Assembly (NCBI GenBank): GCA_023386645.1
Contig: JAEWJI010000048.1
Span: forward strand, 4,711-68,710
Direction: 5' to 3'
Length of the DNA stretch: 64,000 nt
Origin: Pseudomonadota bacterium
GTDB lineage: Bacteria; Pseudomonadota; Alphaproteobacteria; Caulobacterales; Caulobacteraceae
Positions within the stretch are counted from its first letter, which is position 1; the number at the start of each line of letters is the position of its first letter. A program made the translations under genes and the position numbers. This document shows positions 1 through 8,654 of the stretch, piece after piece. A model generated the notes under the pieces. That model was given only the letters and a program-made list of their open reading frames with translations, had not been told where the DNA came from and searched no databases.

Positions 1-509
1 AGGCCGCGCTCACCGGCCACCTGGTGATCTCGACCGTCCACACCAACACCGCGCTCGCCGCCGTCTCCCGCCTGCTGGACCTGGGCGTGGAGGACTACCT
101 CCTGTCCGACGTGCTGCGCGGCGTGGCGGGCCAGCGGCTGGTGCGTCGCCTGTGTCCCGACTGCGCCCGGCCTTCGACCGCCGAGGAGGCCCGCGCCCAT
201 GAGGACGCCCTGCCCGCCACCGCCCGCGCCGCCGCGACCGGGCCCGCCGACTGGCGCGAGCCCGTCGGGTGCCAGAAGTGCGGCCAGACCGGTTTCCGGG
301 GCCGGGTCGGCGCCTATGAGATCGCGCCGGTGACCCCCGCCATCGCCGCCGGCTTCCGCGCCGACGCCGACGAGACGACCCTGACCGAAATCGCCCGCGG
401 CGAAGGCTTCCTCAGCTTCGTGGACGACGGCTACCTCAAGGCCCGGGCCGGCCTGACCGCCATAGGCGAGATCCACCGCATCGCCGGCGAGACGCAGACG
501 GCCGCATGA
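1..509 (+). CDS. gspE: Type II secretion ATPase GspE, C-terminal part (5' end outside window)
   Basis: This is the C-terminal third of a GspE/PulE-type secretion ATPase; reading frame 3 is already open at the window edge. The cytoplasmic hexameric ATPase powers pseudopilus assembly in T2SS. Visible signs are the conserved stretch GHLVISTVHTNTA typical of this ATPase family, then GQRLVRRLCPDC and, about 60 residues later, CQKCGQTGFRGR: together the four-cysteine zinc motif found in GspE. The stop overlaps the gspF start by 4 nt (ATGA), so the two are translationally coupled. The Walker A region must lie upstream of base 1. PilB-type pilus ATPases share this fold, but the following gspF-gspI and the rest of the cluster argue for T2SS. 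Confidence 0.93.
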   Translation, partial: AALTGHLVISTVHTNTALAAVSRLLDLGVEDYLLSDVLRGVAGQRLVRRLCPDCARPSTAEEARAHEDALPATARAAATGPADWREPVGCQKCGQTGFRGRVGAYEIAPVTPAIAAGFRADADETTLTEIARGEGFLSFVDDGYLKARAGLTAIGEIHRIAGETQTAA

Positions 510-1714
510 CCGACCTGCCCGCCTTCCGCTACGAGGCCGCCGGCCGCGACGGCCGGATCGCGCGCGGCGTGACCACCGCCGTGGACGAGGCCGCCGCTGT
601 GCGTCGCCTGTCGTCCGAGGGCCTGACGGTGCTCAGCGTCCGCGCCGCCCCGGTCGCCCGCGGACGCGGCGCCGATCGCGCGCTCCGCCCCGCCGAACGG
701 GTGCTGGTGCTGCGCCAGCTGGCCCTGATGCTGGAGGCCGGGGTGTCCCTGCTCGAGGCGCTCGACACCGTCGCCTCCGGGATGCAGGCCAAGAAGGGGC
801 AGCGTGAGTTCCAGGCCGCCATCGGGGCGCTCAGGCGCGGCGATTCGCTCGGCACGGCGCTGGAGGCCCACGTCACGGGTTTTCCCTTCTACGTCTACGC
901 CATGGCCCGCGTTGGCGAGGCGTCGGGCAAGGTCGCCGAGGTGCTTAAGGAGGCCGCCGAGCAGCTCGCTTACGAGGACAAGCTCAGGCGGGAGTTCGGC
1001 AACGCCATGACCTACCCGGCCTTTCTGGGCTTCGCCGGGGTGGCCGCCATCGCCTTCATCTTCACCCAAGTCGTGCCCCGCTTCGCCACCATGGTGGGCG
1101 AGGACCGCTCCAACGTCCCCTTCATGAGCCGGGTCGTCCTGTCGATGGGGGAATACGCCAGCCAGAACACCGGCCTGATCGCCATGATCCTGGGCGCCCT
1201 GGTGGCGCTGGGCGTCGTCATCGCCGCCAACGCTCAGGTGCGCCGCCGCGTGGTGCTGCTGGCCTACGGCCTGCCGGTCATCGGCGACGTGATCCGCTCG
1301 CGCGAGACCGCCGCCTGGGCCCGGCTGACCGCCTTCGCGCTCAACAGCGGCGTGCCCATCCTCTCGGCCGCCCAGCTGTCGAGCGCGGCGGTGCCCTACG
1401 GCCCCTTCCGCGAAGGCCTGGACCGGCTGGAAAGCGACCTGCGCGCCGGCCTGACCGTCGACGCTTCGCTCGGCCAGCACACCCGGCTGGAGGCGATGGA
1501 CCTCAGCCTGCTTAAGGCAGGCCAGAAGTCCGGGGCGCTCGGCGCCATGTTCGGCTTCATCGCCGACAACTACGAGAACCGGCTGCGCGACCAGATGAAG
1601 CGACTGACCTCGCTCTTGGAGCCCGCCGCGATCGCGGTCATCTCCATCGTGGTCGGTATGGTCGCCCTGTCGCTCGTGCTCGCCCTGTCCAGCGTCTACG
1701 AGGGCGTGATTTGA
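506..1714 (+). CDS. gspF: Type II secretion inner-membrane platform protein GspF
   Basis: A 402-residue polytopic protein with the usual GspF/PilC length. It has two repeats of the T2SSF domain: an N-terminal cytoplasmic one (LRQLALMLEAGVSLLEALDT, about residues 70-190) and a second one (LTAFALNSGVPILSAAQLSS, about 270-390). Hydrophobic spans sit near residues 170-192, 222-242 and 372-394. It forms the membrane platform that couples the GspE ATPase to pseudopilus growth. The ATG overlaps the gspE stop and its own stop TGA overlaps the TTG start of the next gene, so E-F-I is one tightly coupled operon. Confidence 0.95.
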   Translation: MTDLPAFRYEAAGRDGRIARGVTTAVDEAAAVRRLSSEGLTVLSVRAAPVARGRGADRALRPAERVLVLRQLALMLEAGVSLLEALDTVASGMQAKKGQREFQAAIGALRRGDSLGTALEAHVTGFPFYVYAMARVGEASGKVAEVLKEAAEQLAYEDKLRREFGNAMTYPAFLGFAGVAAIAFIFTQVVPRFATMVGEDRSNVPFMSRVVLSMGEYASQNTGLIAMILGALVALGVVIAANAQVRRRVVLLAYGLPVIGDVIRSRETAAWARLTAFALNSGVPILSAAQLSSAAVPYGPFREGLDRLESDLRAGLTVDASLGQHTRLEAMDLSLLKAGQKSGALGAMFGFIADNYENRLRDQMKRLTSLLEPAAIAVISIVVGMVALSLVLALSSVYEGVI

Positions 1715-2142
1715 TCGGGCGGGCGGTCCGTCAGGGCTTCAGCCTGATCGAGGCCCTGGTCGCCCTGGCCATCCTGGCCGTCGTCCTGACCGCCGTCTTC
1801 GAACTCCAGTCGCAGATGGCGCGCGGCCAGCAGCGCGCCGAACGTTCCCTGGCCGAGGTGGTCAGCCAGGAGAACGCCATCGCCCTGCTCAAGGATCTCA
1901 ATCCCATGGAGCGGCCTGACGGGACCATCAGCCTGCCCGACGGAGACACCATCAGCTGGACCAGCACGCCCCGGTCGGCGGCCCGCACCAACGCCGGCTT
2001 CCCCGCCGGCGACGGCCTCTACACCGTGCAGCTTTATACCGTCGATGTAAGCGTTGTGCGCGAGGACGGAGTACCCGTGCGCCCGCTCAGCTTCCAGCGT
2101 GTCGGCTATCTTCGCGGGGCGCTGCCCAGCGCGGAGGACTAG
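1711..2142 (+). CDS. gspI: Type II secretion minor pseudopilin GspI
   Basis: A 143-residue type IV prepilin-like protein. A short basic leader (MIGRAVRQG) is followed by FSLIEALVALAILAVVLTAV, the prepilin-peptidase site and hydrophobic N-terminal helix with Glu at +5. Size and the helix sequence fit GspI best; the other four pseudopilins (G, H, J, K) are each accounted for elsewhere in the cluster. The start is TTG overlapping the gspF stop (TTGA), with an AGGGCG Shine-Dalgarno just upstream. It ends 4 nt inside the stop region of convergent gspD, so no terminator fits between them. The assignment to I rather than another minor pseudopilin is inferred. Confidence 0.85.
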   Translation: MIGRAVRQGFSLIEALVALAILAVVLTAVFELQSQMARGQQRAERSLAEVVSQENAIALLKDLNPMERPDGTISLPDGDTISWTSTPRSAARTNAGFPAGDGLYTVQLYTVDVSVVREDGVPVRPLSFQRVGYLRGALPSAED

Positions 2143-4433
2143 TCGACCGTCTCCTCGGGCGACGGCAGGGGCTCGATCCCGGTCGCAGGCGCTTCGCTCT
2201 CGGGCGGTGGCGGCGGGGCGGCCCGGCGCGGGAACAGCCGAGGCCGCTCCGAGGCTGGATCCGCGCTCGGCAGGTCGACACCCACCCCCCGGATCGCCGA
2301 GCCGAAGCTCCACGGCGTCATGGTGTAGGACCAGCCCCGGCCCGTCCGGAACGCGGCGTTCATATCGGCGGAATAACGGTCCGCCAGGTCCGCCATGTCC
2401 TCGTCGGTGCGGATGATCATTGGCGTCAGCAGGATCAGCAGCTCGGTCCGCTGCCCGCTGACCGTATTGGTCTGGAACGCCGACCCGACCAGCGGGATGT
2501 CCTTCAGGAACGGGATCCCGACATTGCCTTTGGTGTAGTTGTTGCTGATCAGCCCACCCAGAACCCCCGTCCAGCCGTCCGCGATGGCGATCTGGGTGCT
2601 CAGGGACCGGTTCAGGATCGTCGGGCTGGCGATCGCCGCGCTGACCGGATCGCCGGCGGAAGAGACTTCCTGGTTGATCGTGATGTCGACCCGATCGCCA
2701 TAAACCACCGGGGTGATGTCCAGGATGACGCCGGTCTGGCGATACTGGACGCTCTGCAGCACGTCGGTGTCGCCGCCAGACTGGACATCCGTCGCTCGCT
2801 GCGACGTCACGATAGGCACATCCGAACCGACCTGGAACCGCGCCGGCAACCCGCTGCGCGTCACCAGGCGGGGACGCTGCAGGATGTTGATCTTGTTGTT
2901 GGACGCCTCGGCGTTGATCCGGGCCCGGACATCCGGACCGACGAAGGTCGCCAGGAAACCAGCGCCGCCAAGGCCCAGCCCGCCTTCGGTTCCGCCCGTC
3001 CAGGTGCCGTCGCCGCGCGTATCCGTCCCGGAAAACTCGAGGCCCAGACGAGTGGCGTCATCGAGCGTCACCTCGGCGATCATCACCTCGATCACCACCT
3101 GGGGCGCGGGGACGTCCAGGGTGACCAGTAGGTCGCGCAGAGACGCGAAATCGGCTGCGGACCCCGTGAAGAGGATGCGATTGCCGATGGGATCCGAAAC
3201 CAGTCGGCCCGACTGGTAGGTCCCCTGCGTCGGAGCAGGCCCCGCGCCCCTTTGCGCCGCCGCCGCCTGATCGGGATTAACGGGGGGAGCGCCAGGCACG
3301 CCGGCCGGAACCCGCGGCGTCGGTCCCTGGGGGGACTGCCCGACCGCCAGTTGAGCCAGGGATTGAGCGTCGATGTTGCGCACGTTGTACACGAACGTCG
3401 TCGGCCGATCGCCCCGCGCGGTCGGCTGATCGAGCGTCTGAATCCAGAAGCGGACTCGCGCCATGACCGCCGGATCATCCGAGAAGATCAGGATCTGATT
3501 GGCCGCAGCGAAGGGAAGAATGACGATCGAACGCCGGGCGGCGGGCTGCCGGGACACGACATAGCCCTCGGTCTGCAGCGTCTGCTCCAGAGAAGCCGCC
3601 AGGGTGTCCGCTGTCCAGAACACCGGCTCGACGCGCAGGACCTCGGCGCCGGCGAAGCGAGGCTGGTCAAGCTCACGGATGACCCGAACCAGCGCCGCCA
3701 CATCCCGGCCAGAGCCGGAGAGGATCAGCGTGTTCGACAGGGGGTCCGGAGTGATCCGGACGTTGCGCAGCTCGGGGAAGGTGTCCTGCAGCAGCGAGAC
3801 GAGGACGTTGGCCTCGATCGTCTGAACGGTGAAGATCTGCACGACCCGCGCGGCGTTCGGGTTCGCCTCACGGCCGCGGATCAACTGGGCCGATCCCAGA
3901 CTTTCATCGGCCGAGCCCACGGTGACGATGCCGCCGTCGGCGTAGACGTTGATGCCATACTGGCCCAGCGCCCGCACGACCACGCGCAGGAGATTGCGTT
4001 TGCTGATCGTCCCGCCCGTGCCGCCGGCGATGATCTCTTGGCGGGTCGCGACGGTCGGCGCCATCGTATAGGGGACGTTCAAGACGCTGAAGACGGTCGA
4101 CACGAACTGCGGGATCGTCTGGGGGCTAAGCGTGGCGTCGACCGGCTCATCGGTGACCAGCGCCTCGATCTGCGCGTCAGTTATGGGTTGGCGCGCCTGC
4201 TGAGCCGCCTGTCTCGGTGCGCCAAGTCGCAGAGTCTCGGCGCTCTCGCCCGCGCCGAGGAGAGGCTCCGCCGTCCCTACGGCTAGAGCCGGGTCCGTCT
4301 CGACGACCTCCGGTCCTGACTGCTGTGTGCGGGACGCCAACTGCGGAAACGTCGCGCACCCGGCCGCGAGCAGCATGGGCGCCAGGGCGACGACCAGCTT
4401 GGCCGACCTCAATCGACGTTCAGCACCCAACAT
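2139..4433 (-). CDS. gspD: Type II secretion outer-membrane secretin GspD (lipoprotein)
   Basis: A 764-residue secretin that forms the outer-membrane gate of the T2SS. The N terminus carries a signal peptide with lipobox LLAAGC (Cys about residue 26), so it is probably self-targeting as a lipoprotein; I see no separate pilotin gene. N0/N1-N3-type ring domains precede a secretin domain marked by VIEVMIAEVTLDDATRLGLE, ARFQVGSDVPIVTSQ, VDITINQEVSS and a C-terminal GVLGGLIS...LKDIPLVGSAF...ELLILLTPMII. The tail beyond the barrel is proline-rich. I chose ATG at 4433; in-frame TTG codons at 4448 and 4451 behind GAGGGGGCG are possible. It lies last in gspM-gspC-gspD. Confidence 0.95.
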   Translation of the reverse strand: MLGAERRLRSAKLVVALAPMLLAAGCATFPQLASRTQQSGPEVVETDPALAVGTAEPLLGAGESAETLRLGAPRQAAQQARQPITDAQIEALVTDEPVDATLSPQTIPQFVSTVFSVLNVPYTMAPTVATRQEIIAGGTGGTISKRNLLRVVVRALGQYGINVYADGGIVTVGSADESLGSAQLIRGREANPNAARVVQIFTVQTIEANVLVSLLQDTFPELRNVRITPDPLSNTLILSGSGRDVAALVRVIRELDQPRFAGAEVLRVEPVFWTADTLAASLEQTLQTEGYVVSRQPAARRSIVILPFAAANQILIFSDDPAVMARVRFWIQTLDQPTARGDRPTTFVYNVRNIDAQSLAQLAVGQSPQGPTPRVPAGVPGAPPVNPDQAAAAQRGAGPAPTQGTYQSGRLVSDPIGNRILFTGSAADFASLRDLLVTLDVPAPQVVIEVMIAEVTLDDATRLGLEFSGTDTRGDGTWTGGTEGGLGLGGAGFLATFVGPDVRARINAEASNNKINILQRPRLVTRSGLPARFQVGSDVPIVTSQRATDVQSGGDTDVLQSVQYRQTGVILDITPVVYGDRVDITINQEVSSAGDPVSAAIASPTILNRSLSTQIAIADGWTGVLGGLISNNYTKGNVGIPFLKDIPLVGSAFQTNTVSGQRTELLILLTPMIIRTDEDMADLADRYSADMNAAFRTGRGWSYTMTPWSFGSAIRGVGVDLPSADPASERPRLFPRRAAPPPPPESEAPATGIEPLPSPEETVD

Positions 4434-4458
4434 CCGAACCTGTCTCAACAACGCCCCC

Positions 4459-4923
4459 TCAACCGTAAAGACGGACGACGCGCGTCTCCCGCCCCTTGCT
4501 CAGAACCACCGAGCCAGCATCCACCTGGGTGATGACCCATTCGTCGCCGAAGCGGGCGCCGACGCCCATCGGTACGGGACGCGACGCCCCTTCTCCCACC
4601 AGAGCCACGAAGTCGCCGGTGGCGGCGTCCCGACTGATACCGCGCAGAGCGGCCTTAAATGTGACCGCGACGTCAGGCGGCGGTGGTGGCGGCGGGGGAG
4701 GCGGCGGCGGCGGCGGCGGAGGCGGTGGGGGAGGATCTGATCTCAGCGTGCGAAGGAAGCGCACGGCCGCGACAGTGCTTTCGCCCGGCCGGACCACTAC
4801 GGCGGGTTCTGTGCGGGCGCCCCGCATGACCGCCAAGGGCGCCTCCGGCAGGCCGGGATTGTACCAGCCCAGCATGAAACCGCCGGCGAGGACCACCGGC
4901 GTGATCACCAGAAGAACCTTCAT
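4459..4923 (-). CDS. gspC: Type II secretion GspC-like inner-membrane linker with polyproline tract
   Basis: A 154-residue protein: one N-terminal transmembrane helix (about residues 3-20), a periplasmic linker containing about 20 consecutive prolines, and a C-terminal domain of about 70 residues (FKAALRGISRDAATGDFVAL...VLSKGRETRVVRL) resembling the homology region of GspC or PilP/GspP. That domain would contact the N0 domain of the secretin. It is shorter than classical GspC (about 270 residues) and has no PDZ or coiled-coil domain. The start ATG overlaps the gspM stop (ATGA), and gspD follows after 25 nt. The GspC call relies on topology and context, so GspP/PilP-type naming is possible. 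Confidence 0.78.
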   Translation of the reverse strand: MKVLLVITPVVLAGGFMLGWYNPGLPEAPLAVMRGARTEPAVVVRPGESTVAAVRFLRTLRSDPPPPPPPPPPPPPPPPPPPPDVAVTFKAALRGISRDAATGDFVALVGEGASRPVPMGVGARFGDEWVITQVDAGSVVLSKGRETRVVRLYG

Positions 4924-5570
4924 GTCGCCGGTCCGACCGAAGTGTTGCCCCCCGCTGCCGCAATGAGCTCGACCGGCGCGCTGATCACGAGTTCCATCTG
5001 TCCGGGTGTGGGCGGGTTGCGCCGCTCGTTCACCGGGTCATAGCCGAAGCCCTTGACGGTGAAGCCTTCCGGCCAGGCCGAAACCAGATCCAGGAAGCGA
5101 AACACCGGGCCCCAGCGCAGGTCGCCACGCACGGTGACGTCGACCCAGCGGGTCGGCCCCACGGCCTCGGCTTCTTCGCCCACCTCAACGCGAACATTGC
5201 TCAATCCCGCCTCGGTCGCCGCTTCGGTCGCTCGCTGTTCCAGCAAGACCCGCGCCACCGCGACGTTGGTCGCCTCGAAGCCCCAGGACCGCATGTCTTC
5301 GACGATGGCGGTGTCGGCGGCGCTCGCCTCGACCCGCCGTCTCGCGCTCATGTCCGCTCGGGCCTGAACCCGGTCCGACAGCGCCTGGACGTAGGCTTCT
5401 TCTTGGGCGTCTCGCCAGTTCAGGACCGGCAGGGGCGCGACCAGCAGGGCGACGATCCCCAGTCCCAGCAGCATCGTCTTCTCGCGCGGGGTCAGCCGCT
5501 GGAACCGCTCGACCGCCAGACGGGAGACGGCCGCGGAGCGCTGGTCCAGAACGATGCGCCAACTCGGCAC
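4920..5570 (-). CDS. gspM: Type II secretion assembly protein GspM
   Basis: A protein of about 216 residues. A short cytoplasmic part ends in RLTPREKTMLLGLGIVALLVAPLPVLNW, the GspM-like membrane anchor, then comes a periplasmic coiled stretch with many Ala/Glu/Arg and a ferredoxin-like domain ending in VTVRGDLRWGPVFRFLDLVSAWPEGFTVKGF. GspM works with GspL at the inner-membrane platform. The open frame runs far upstream into gspG, but the GTG at 5570, with GAGG about 9 nt before it, begins just ahead of the membrane anchor and is the sensible start. It is first of gspM-C-D and divergent from gspG, with about 93 bp between them. Confidence 0.85.
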   Translation of the reverse strand: MPSWRIVLDQRSAAVSRLAVERFQRLTPREKTMLLGLGIVALLVAPLPVLNWRDAQEEAYVQALSDRVQARADMSARRRVEASAADTAIVEDMRSWGFEATNVAVARVLLEQRATEAATEAGLSNVRVEVGEEAEAVGPTRWVDVTVRGDLRWGPVFRFLDLVSAWPEGFTVKGFGYDPVNERRNPPTPGQMELVISAPVELIAAAGGNTSVGPAT

Positions 5571-5663
5571 GTGATCAAGCCTCGGAAAACCTGTGAGCAA
5601 GCCCCCGCCCGCACACCCCGCGCCCCTATAGCAGCCCCCATTGGACTGTGATACCTCGCGAAC

Positions 5664-6185
5664 ATGCTCGGAATGTCCGCCTCTCGACGCCTTTTCGTTC
5701 GTATAGCCAAAAGCCCGAGGGAGCGCCGGGCGGGGTTCAGCCTGCTCGAAATCCTGGTCGTGCTGGCCATCATCGCGTTGATCGCCGCGGTCGTGGGCCC
5801 TCGGCTCTTCGCGCAGTTGGACCGGTCCAAGGTGACGACCGCGCGCCTTCAGATCCGCTCGCTCGAGTCCGCCCTGGAAACCATGCGCATCGACATCGGC
5901 CGCCTGCCCACCAGCGCCGAAGGCCTGAACCTGCTGTCGGAAGCTGACGCTCAGGCGGTGCCTGGCTGGTATGGCCCCTACCTCGACAAGGGTGTCCCGA
6001 ACGATCCGTGGGGCCGCCCCTACGTCTACCAGGCTCCATCCGAGAGCGCGGGCGGCGGTGCGGCGTCCCAAACGCCGGCGAATGGCGATCAGGCCCAGCG
6101 CGCCCGCGTGCTCAGCTACGGCGCCGATGGCAAGGAAGGCGGCCAGGGCGTCAATGCGGACATCACCTCCGACCAGGCGCGCTAA
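5664..6185 (+). CDS. gspG: Type II secretion major pseudopilin GspG
   Basis: A 173-residue major pseudopilin. The basic leader ends ...RERRAG before FSLLEILVVLAIIALIAAVVG (prepilin cleavage, Glu at +5). The C-terminal part has the GspG calcium-site region: WYGPYLDKGVPNDPWGRPYVY, with later SYGADGKEGG. The leader is about 24 residues from the ATG at 5664; a second ATG at 5673 would shorten it by three. It stands first in the gspG-gspH pair, which opens from the intergenic region shared with gspM. The pseudopilus built from this subunit pushes folded substrate through GspD. Confidence 0.95.
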   Translation: MLGMSASRRLFVRIAKSPRERRAGFSLLEILVVLAIIALIAAVVGPRLFAQLDRSKVTTARLQIRSLESALETMRIDIGRLPTSAEGLNLLSEADAQAVPGWYGPYLDKGVPNDPWGRPYVYQAPSESAGGGAASQTPANGDQAQRARVLSYGADGKEGGQGVNADITSDQAR

Positions 6186-6627
6186 GCGACCGGAGCCAGG
6201 TCGCCGGGGCTTTTCGCTGATCGAAATCCTGGTGGTGCTCGCCATCCTGGCGCTGGCCACCGCGATCCTTATGCCCAGCACCTCGCGGATGCTCGACCAG
6301 GCGACGGCGCACGCTGTCTTCTTCGAGTTTCAGCGAGGCGTGGCCGACCTGCGCCGTGAAGCGAGTAGGACTGGCGCGCCCTTGACCGTGGTCGCCTCCG
6401 GCCAGCCCCGCAACGCGCGGAACCGGGTGGTTCAGCTGCCCGAGCCCTGGCGCTACACCATCACCCCGGCGCTTGAGATCACCGAGGGCGGCGCCTGTGG
6501 CCCCGCGGCGGTGGAACTGCTTAACCGCGACACCCTCGTGATGACCCTGCGGTCAGCCGGGGCCACCTGCCGGTTCATTCAAATCCAGAGAGGGGCGGAG
6601 CGCCGGAGCGAACCTTCATCTCGATGA
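6154..6627 (+). CDS. gspH: Type II secretion minor pseudopilin GspH
   Basis: A protein of about 157 residues with leader ...KRPEPGRRG and hydrophobic helix FSLIEILVVLAILALATAI, followed by a GspH-like beta-rich domain (VFFEFQRGVADLRREASRTG...). The frame is open much further upstream in the shadow of gspG; the ATG at 6154, with AGGG about 7 nt before it, gives a leader of about 24 residues and overlaps the gspG end by 32 nt. The 3' end overlaps the 3' end of convergent gspL by 53 bp, so both C termini are encoded on opposite strands of the same DNA. Confidence 0.87.
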   Translation: MRTSPPTRRAKRPEPGRRGFSLIEILVVLAILALATAILMPSTSRMLDQATAHAVFFEFQRGVADLRREASRTGAPLTVVASGQPRNARNRVVQLPEPWRYTITPALEITEGGACGPAAVELLNRDTLVMTLRSAGATCRFIQIQRGAERRSEPSSR

Positions 6628-7645
6628 CCAGCCTCTGCGCGTCGCCTTCGGTGTGGGGTTCGACGTCATAGAAATAGCCGGACTCCTCGAAATCCAGCAC
6701 CAGGTTGTCGATCTTCGACATCGCCGAATAAGGCAGGACCACCGAAACCAGGTCCCGATCGGACTCCATCGAGACAGGGGACAGGTCGTGCAGCGCCAGG
6801 ATTCCGATGGCGGCGCCTGCGGAGCTCAGAGGGTTCGTCCGCGACTCGACTTCATTGTAGGCGGCCAGCATTTGACGGTCGCCCTCGACCGTCGAAAGCA
6901 CCGAGGCCGGTGGGGTGGCCGCACGCAAGGTTTCCGTCTGTTCGACGACCTTGGCGGTCTCGGACTTCAGCTGCAGCCCCTGGGCGTACAGGAACAGAGT
7001 GAACGCTCCCACCAGAACGGCGGCCAACACGCCGCCATAGGCTATGGCCGCCTGACGCGACATCTCCGGGCGGCTGAAGGCGAAAGCCGGGGCGGTCAGG
7101 CTGAGGGGCAACTGGACCGGGGTCGGCGGCTCCTCCGGGCCGCCTTCACGTTGAAGGCGGGTGAACTGACGCCAGACCGTCGCATCGACCCGGGGGCGCC
7201 GCCACGTCGAAGCGATCAGTCCGGCGGCCGTCCAGAGCTGCAATTCATACCCCGAACGCAACTTCACCACGCGCCAGCCGCTCCCTCTCGGCTGGCCCAG
7301 CGTTTCCGGCCGGGCCGCGTAGCGGGCGACGATCTCCGCCTGGAGAGCCGCGTCCCCAAGCCGGTCGAGGTCCCACCACCAGATCCCGAAATCGGCCCCC
7401 ACGGGGACCAGCCGATAGCTGGCCGCCGCATAGGGCGAGGCGCTGATGGCGCGCAATCGCGCGGCTTGCCGTCGCCGACTGGCGGGCAGGTTCGCCGTCT
7501 CGAACAGTTCGAAGGCGCAGAGGTCGCGGGCCAGCAACAGGACGGGTCGGCGCAGCCGTCCGAGAAGGCCGCCCGGATGCAGGGTCTCCCGACGACCGGC
7601 GCTGTTCAGGAACTCAGTTCGCGGGGTCAGGAAATCGTTCAACAT
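6575..7645 (-). CDS. gspL: Type II secretion GspL-like inner-membrane protein
   Basis: A 356-residue protein with a cytoplasmic N-terminal region (about 1-195), one transmembrane helix (IAYGGVLAAVLVGAFTLFLYAQG, about 200-222), and a periplasmic coiled plus ferredoxin-like region. This is the GspL plan: recruit GspE in the cytoplasm and pair with GspM in the periplasm. The cytoplasmic actin-like part is poorly conserved, so the call rests on topology, length and position. The ATG lies 32 nt inside the end of gspK. Its 3' end overlaps gspH antiparallel by 53 bp. Confidence 0.78.
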   Translation of the reverse strand: MLNDFLTPRTEFLNSAGRRETLHPGGLLGRLRRPVLLLARDLCAFELFETANLPASRRRQAARLRAISASPYAAASYRLVPVGADFGIWWWDLDRLGDAALQAEIVARYAARPETLGQPRGSGWRVVKLRSGYELQLWTAAGLIASTWRRPRVDATVWRQFTRLQREGGPEEPPTPVQLPLSLTAPAFAFSRPEMSRQAAIAYGGVLAAVLVGAFTLFLYAQGLQLKSETAKVVEQTETLRAATPPASVLSTVEGDRQMLAAYNEVESRTNPLSSAGAAIGILALHDLSPVSMESDRDLVSVVLPYSAMSKIDNLVLDFEESGYFYDVEPHTEGDAQRLVIEMKVRSGAPPLSGFE

Positions 7646-8654
7646 CTTGCCGCCCCGTGGTCGCCTCCCCCCGCGCGTCCTGGCTGACCTGGGCCTGTTC
7701 GACCCAGAACGGCCGGTACGGATCCAGCGGCGTGGTGATCAGCCTAGCGCGATAACGCCAGGGCGACCGTATGTCGATGATCTCGACGCTCACGCTGCCG
7801 GACGGCAGGGTGAACGGAAGCTCCGAGGCTGGCAGCTGACGGCCGATCGTCTCGCCCATCGCCTCGATCGATCCAAAGGCCTGGCCCTCCCGAGCGACGA
7901 TCGCCTGACGCGCCTCGGCCGGAGACAGGTCGAACCAGATTTCCAACACCTCTGCCGGAGCCGTGTTGATGTTGCTTTCATAGGGCACGACGCCCGACCT
8001 CAGATGGGGCCGCATCCTTCTCCACGCCTCAGGATCGACCGCCTCGCGCACACCCCTGATGTTCAGCAGTTCGTCGGGCAGGCGAAGAGGACGATTCGGC
8101 GGGCCGCCGGCCGGATACGATTCGCGTTCGCCCCCGTCCTGTTTGCGGAGATCATCGGTGTCTTCGTAGTCCTGAAACACCTGGACCAGCCGATCGAATC
8201 CAGCGGTTACGCCGAGCCGCCTGAACAGGCGCGCAAGGGCCTCGGGTTGCGGCCCGGCGAGGTTGAATTGACCCGCCTCGTCCTGCACCCGCACATCGAC
8301 GGCTTCCGGGTCTTCGATCCGATAGGGACGACCGTCAAGGAACAGCCGGCTTTCGCCGGGGCCGGGTTCAGGTGGCTCGGGGGCCGCTTCGTCACTGAAG
8401 ACGTTGCTCCGGGGCGCACCGACCATGATCGCTCGCTGACCAAAGGGCTCGGTGATCGCCAGGAAGGTCAGACGGGCCTCGGCGCTCATCGCCCGGGTGG
8501 TGAAGGCGACCCGCGATCGGGCGGCGGCCGCCTCGCCCTCCAGGCTGGAAAGGGCGGTGATCGCCACCAGGAAGACGATGGTCACCACCCCTACCACAGC
8601 CAGAACGGCCGGAAGGGTGAAACCCTGTCGCCGCATTCGCCTAGATTTCCTCAT
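7614..8654 (-). CDS. gspK: Type II secretion minor pseudopilin GspK
   Basis: A protein of about 346 residues. A short basic leader (MRKSRRMRRQG) precedes FTLPAVLAVVGVVTIVFLVAI; GspK is the large pseudopilin that usually lacks Glu at +5, and here Pro is in the +4 and Ala in the +5 position. The long globular domain contains the helix-hairpin-type GspK segment (LLNIRGVREAVDPEAW; NINTAPAEVLEIWFDLSPAEARQAIVARE). It caps the pseudopilus with I and J. ATG at 8654 overlaps the gspJ stop; an in-frame ATG at 8636, with GAGGAA upstream, is an equally good start six codons later. Confidence 0.9.
   Translation of the reverse strand: MRKSRRMRRQGFTLPAVLAVVGVVTIVFLVAITALSSLEGEAAAARSRVAFTTRAMSAEARLTFLAITEPFGQRAIMVGAPRSNVFSDEAAPEPPEPGPGESRLFLDGRPYRIEDPEAVDVRVQDEAGQFNLAGPQPEALARLFRRLGVTAGFDRLVQVFQDYEDTDDLRKQDGGERESYPAGGPPNRPLRLPDELLNIRGVREAVDPEAWRRMRPHLRSGVVPYESNINTAPAEVLEIWFDLSPAEARQAIVAREGQAFGSIEAMGETIGRQLPASELPFTLPSGSVSVEIIDIRSPWRYRARLITTPLDPYRPFWVEQAQVSQDARGEATTGRQDVERFPDPAN

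Noticed and set aside
3252..4286. 344-codon + frame opposite gspD
   Set aside because: Antisense to conserved secretin sequence; Arg-rich and without motifs.
4676..4738. G-rich tract as a G-quadruplex regulatory element
   Set aside because: It is explained by consecutive proline codons in the GspC-like linker; no sign of separate selection can be seen here.
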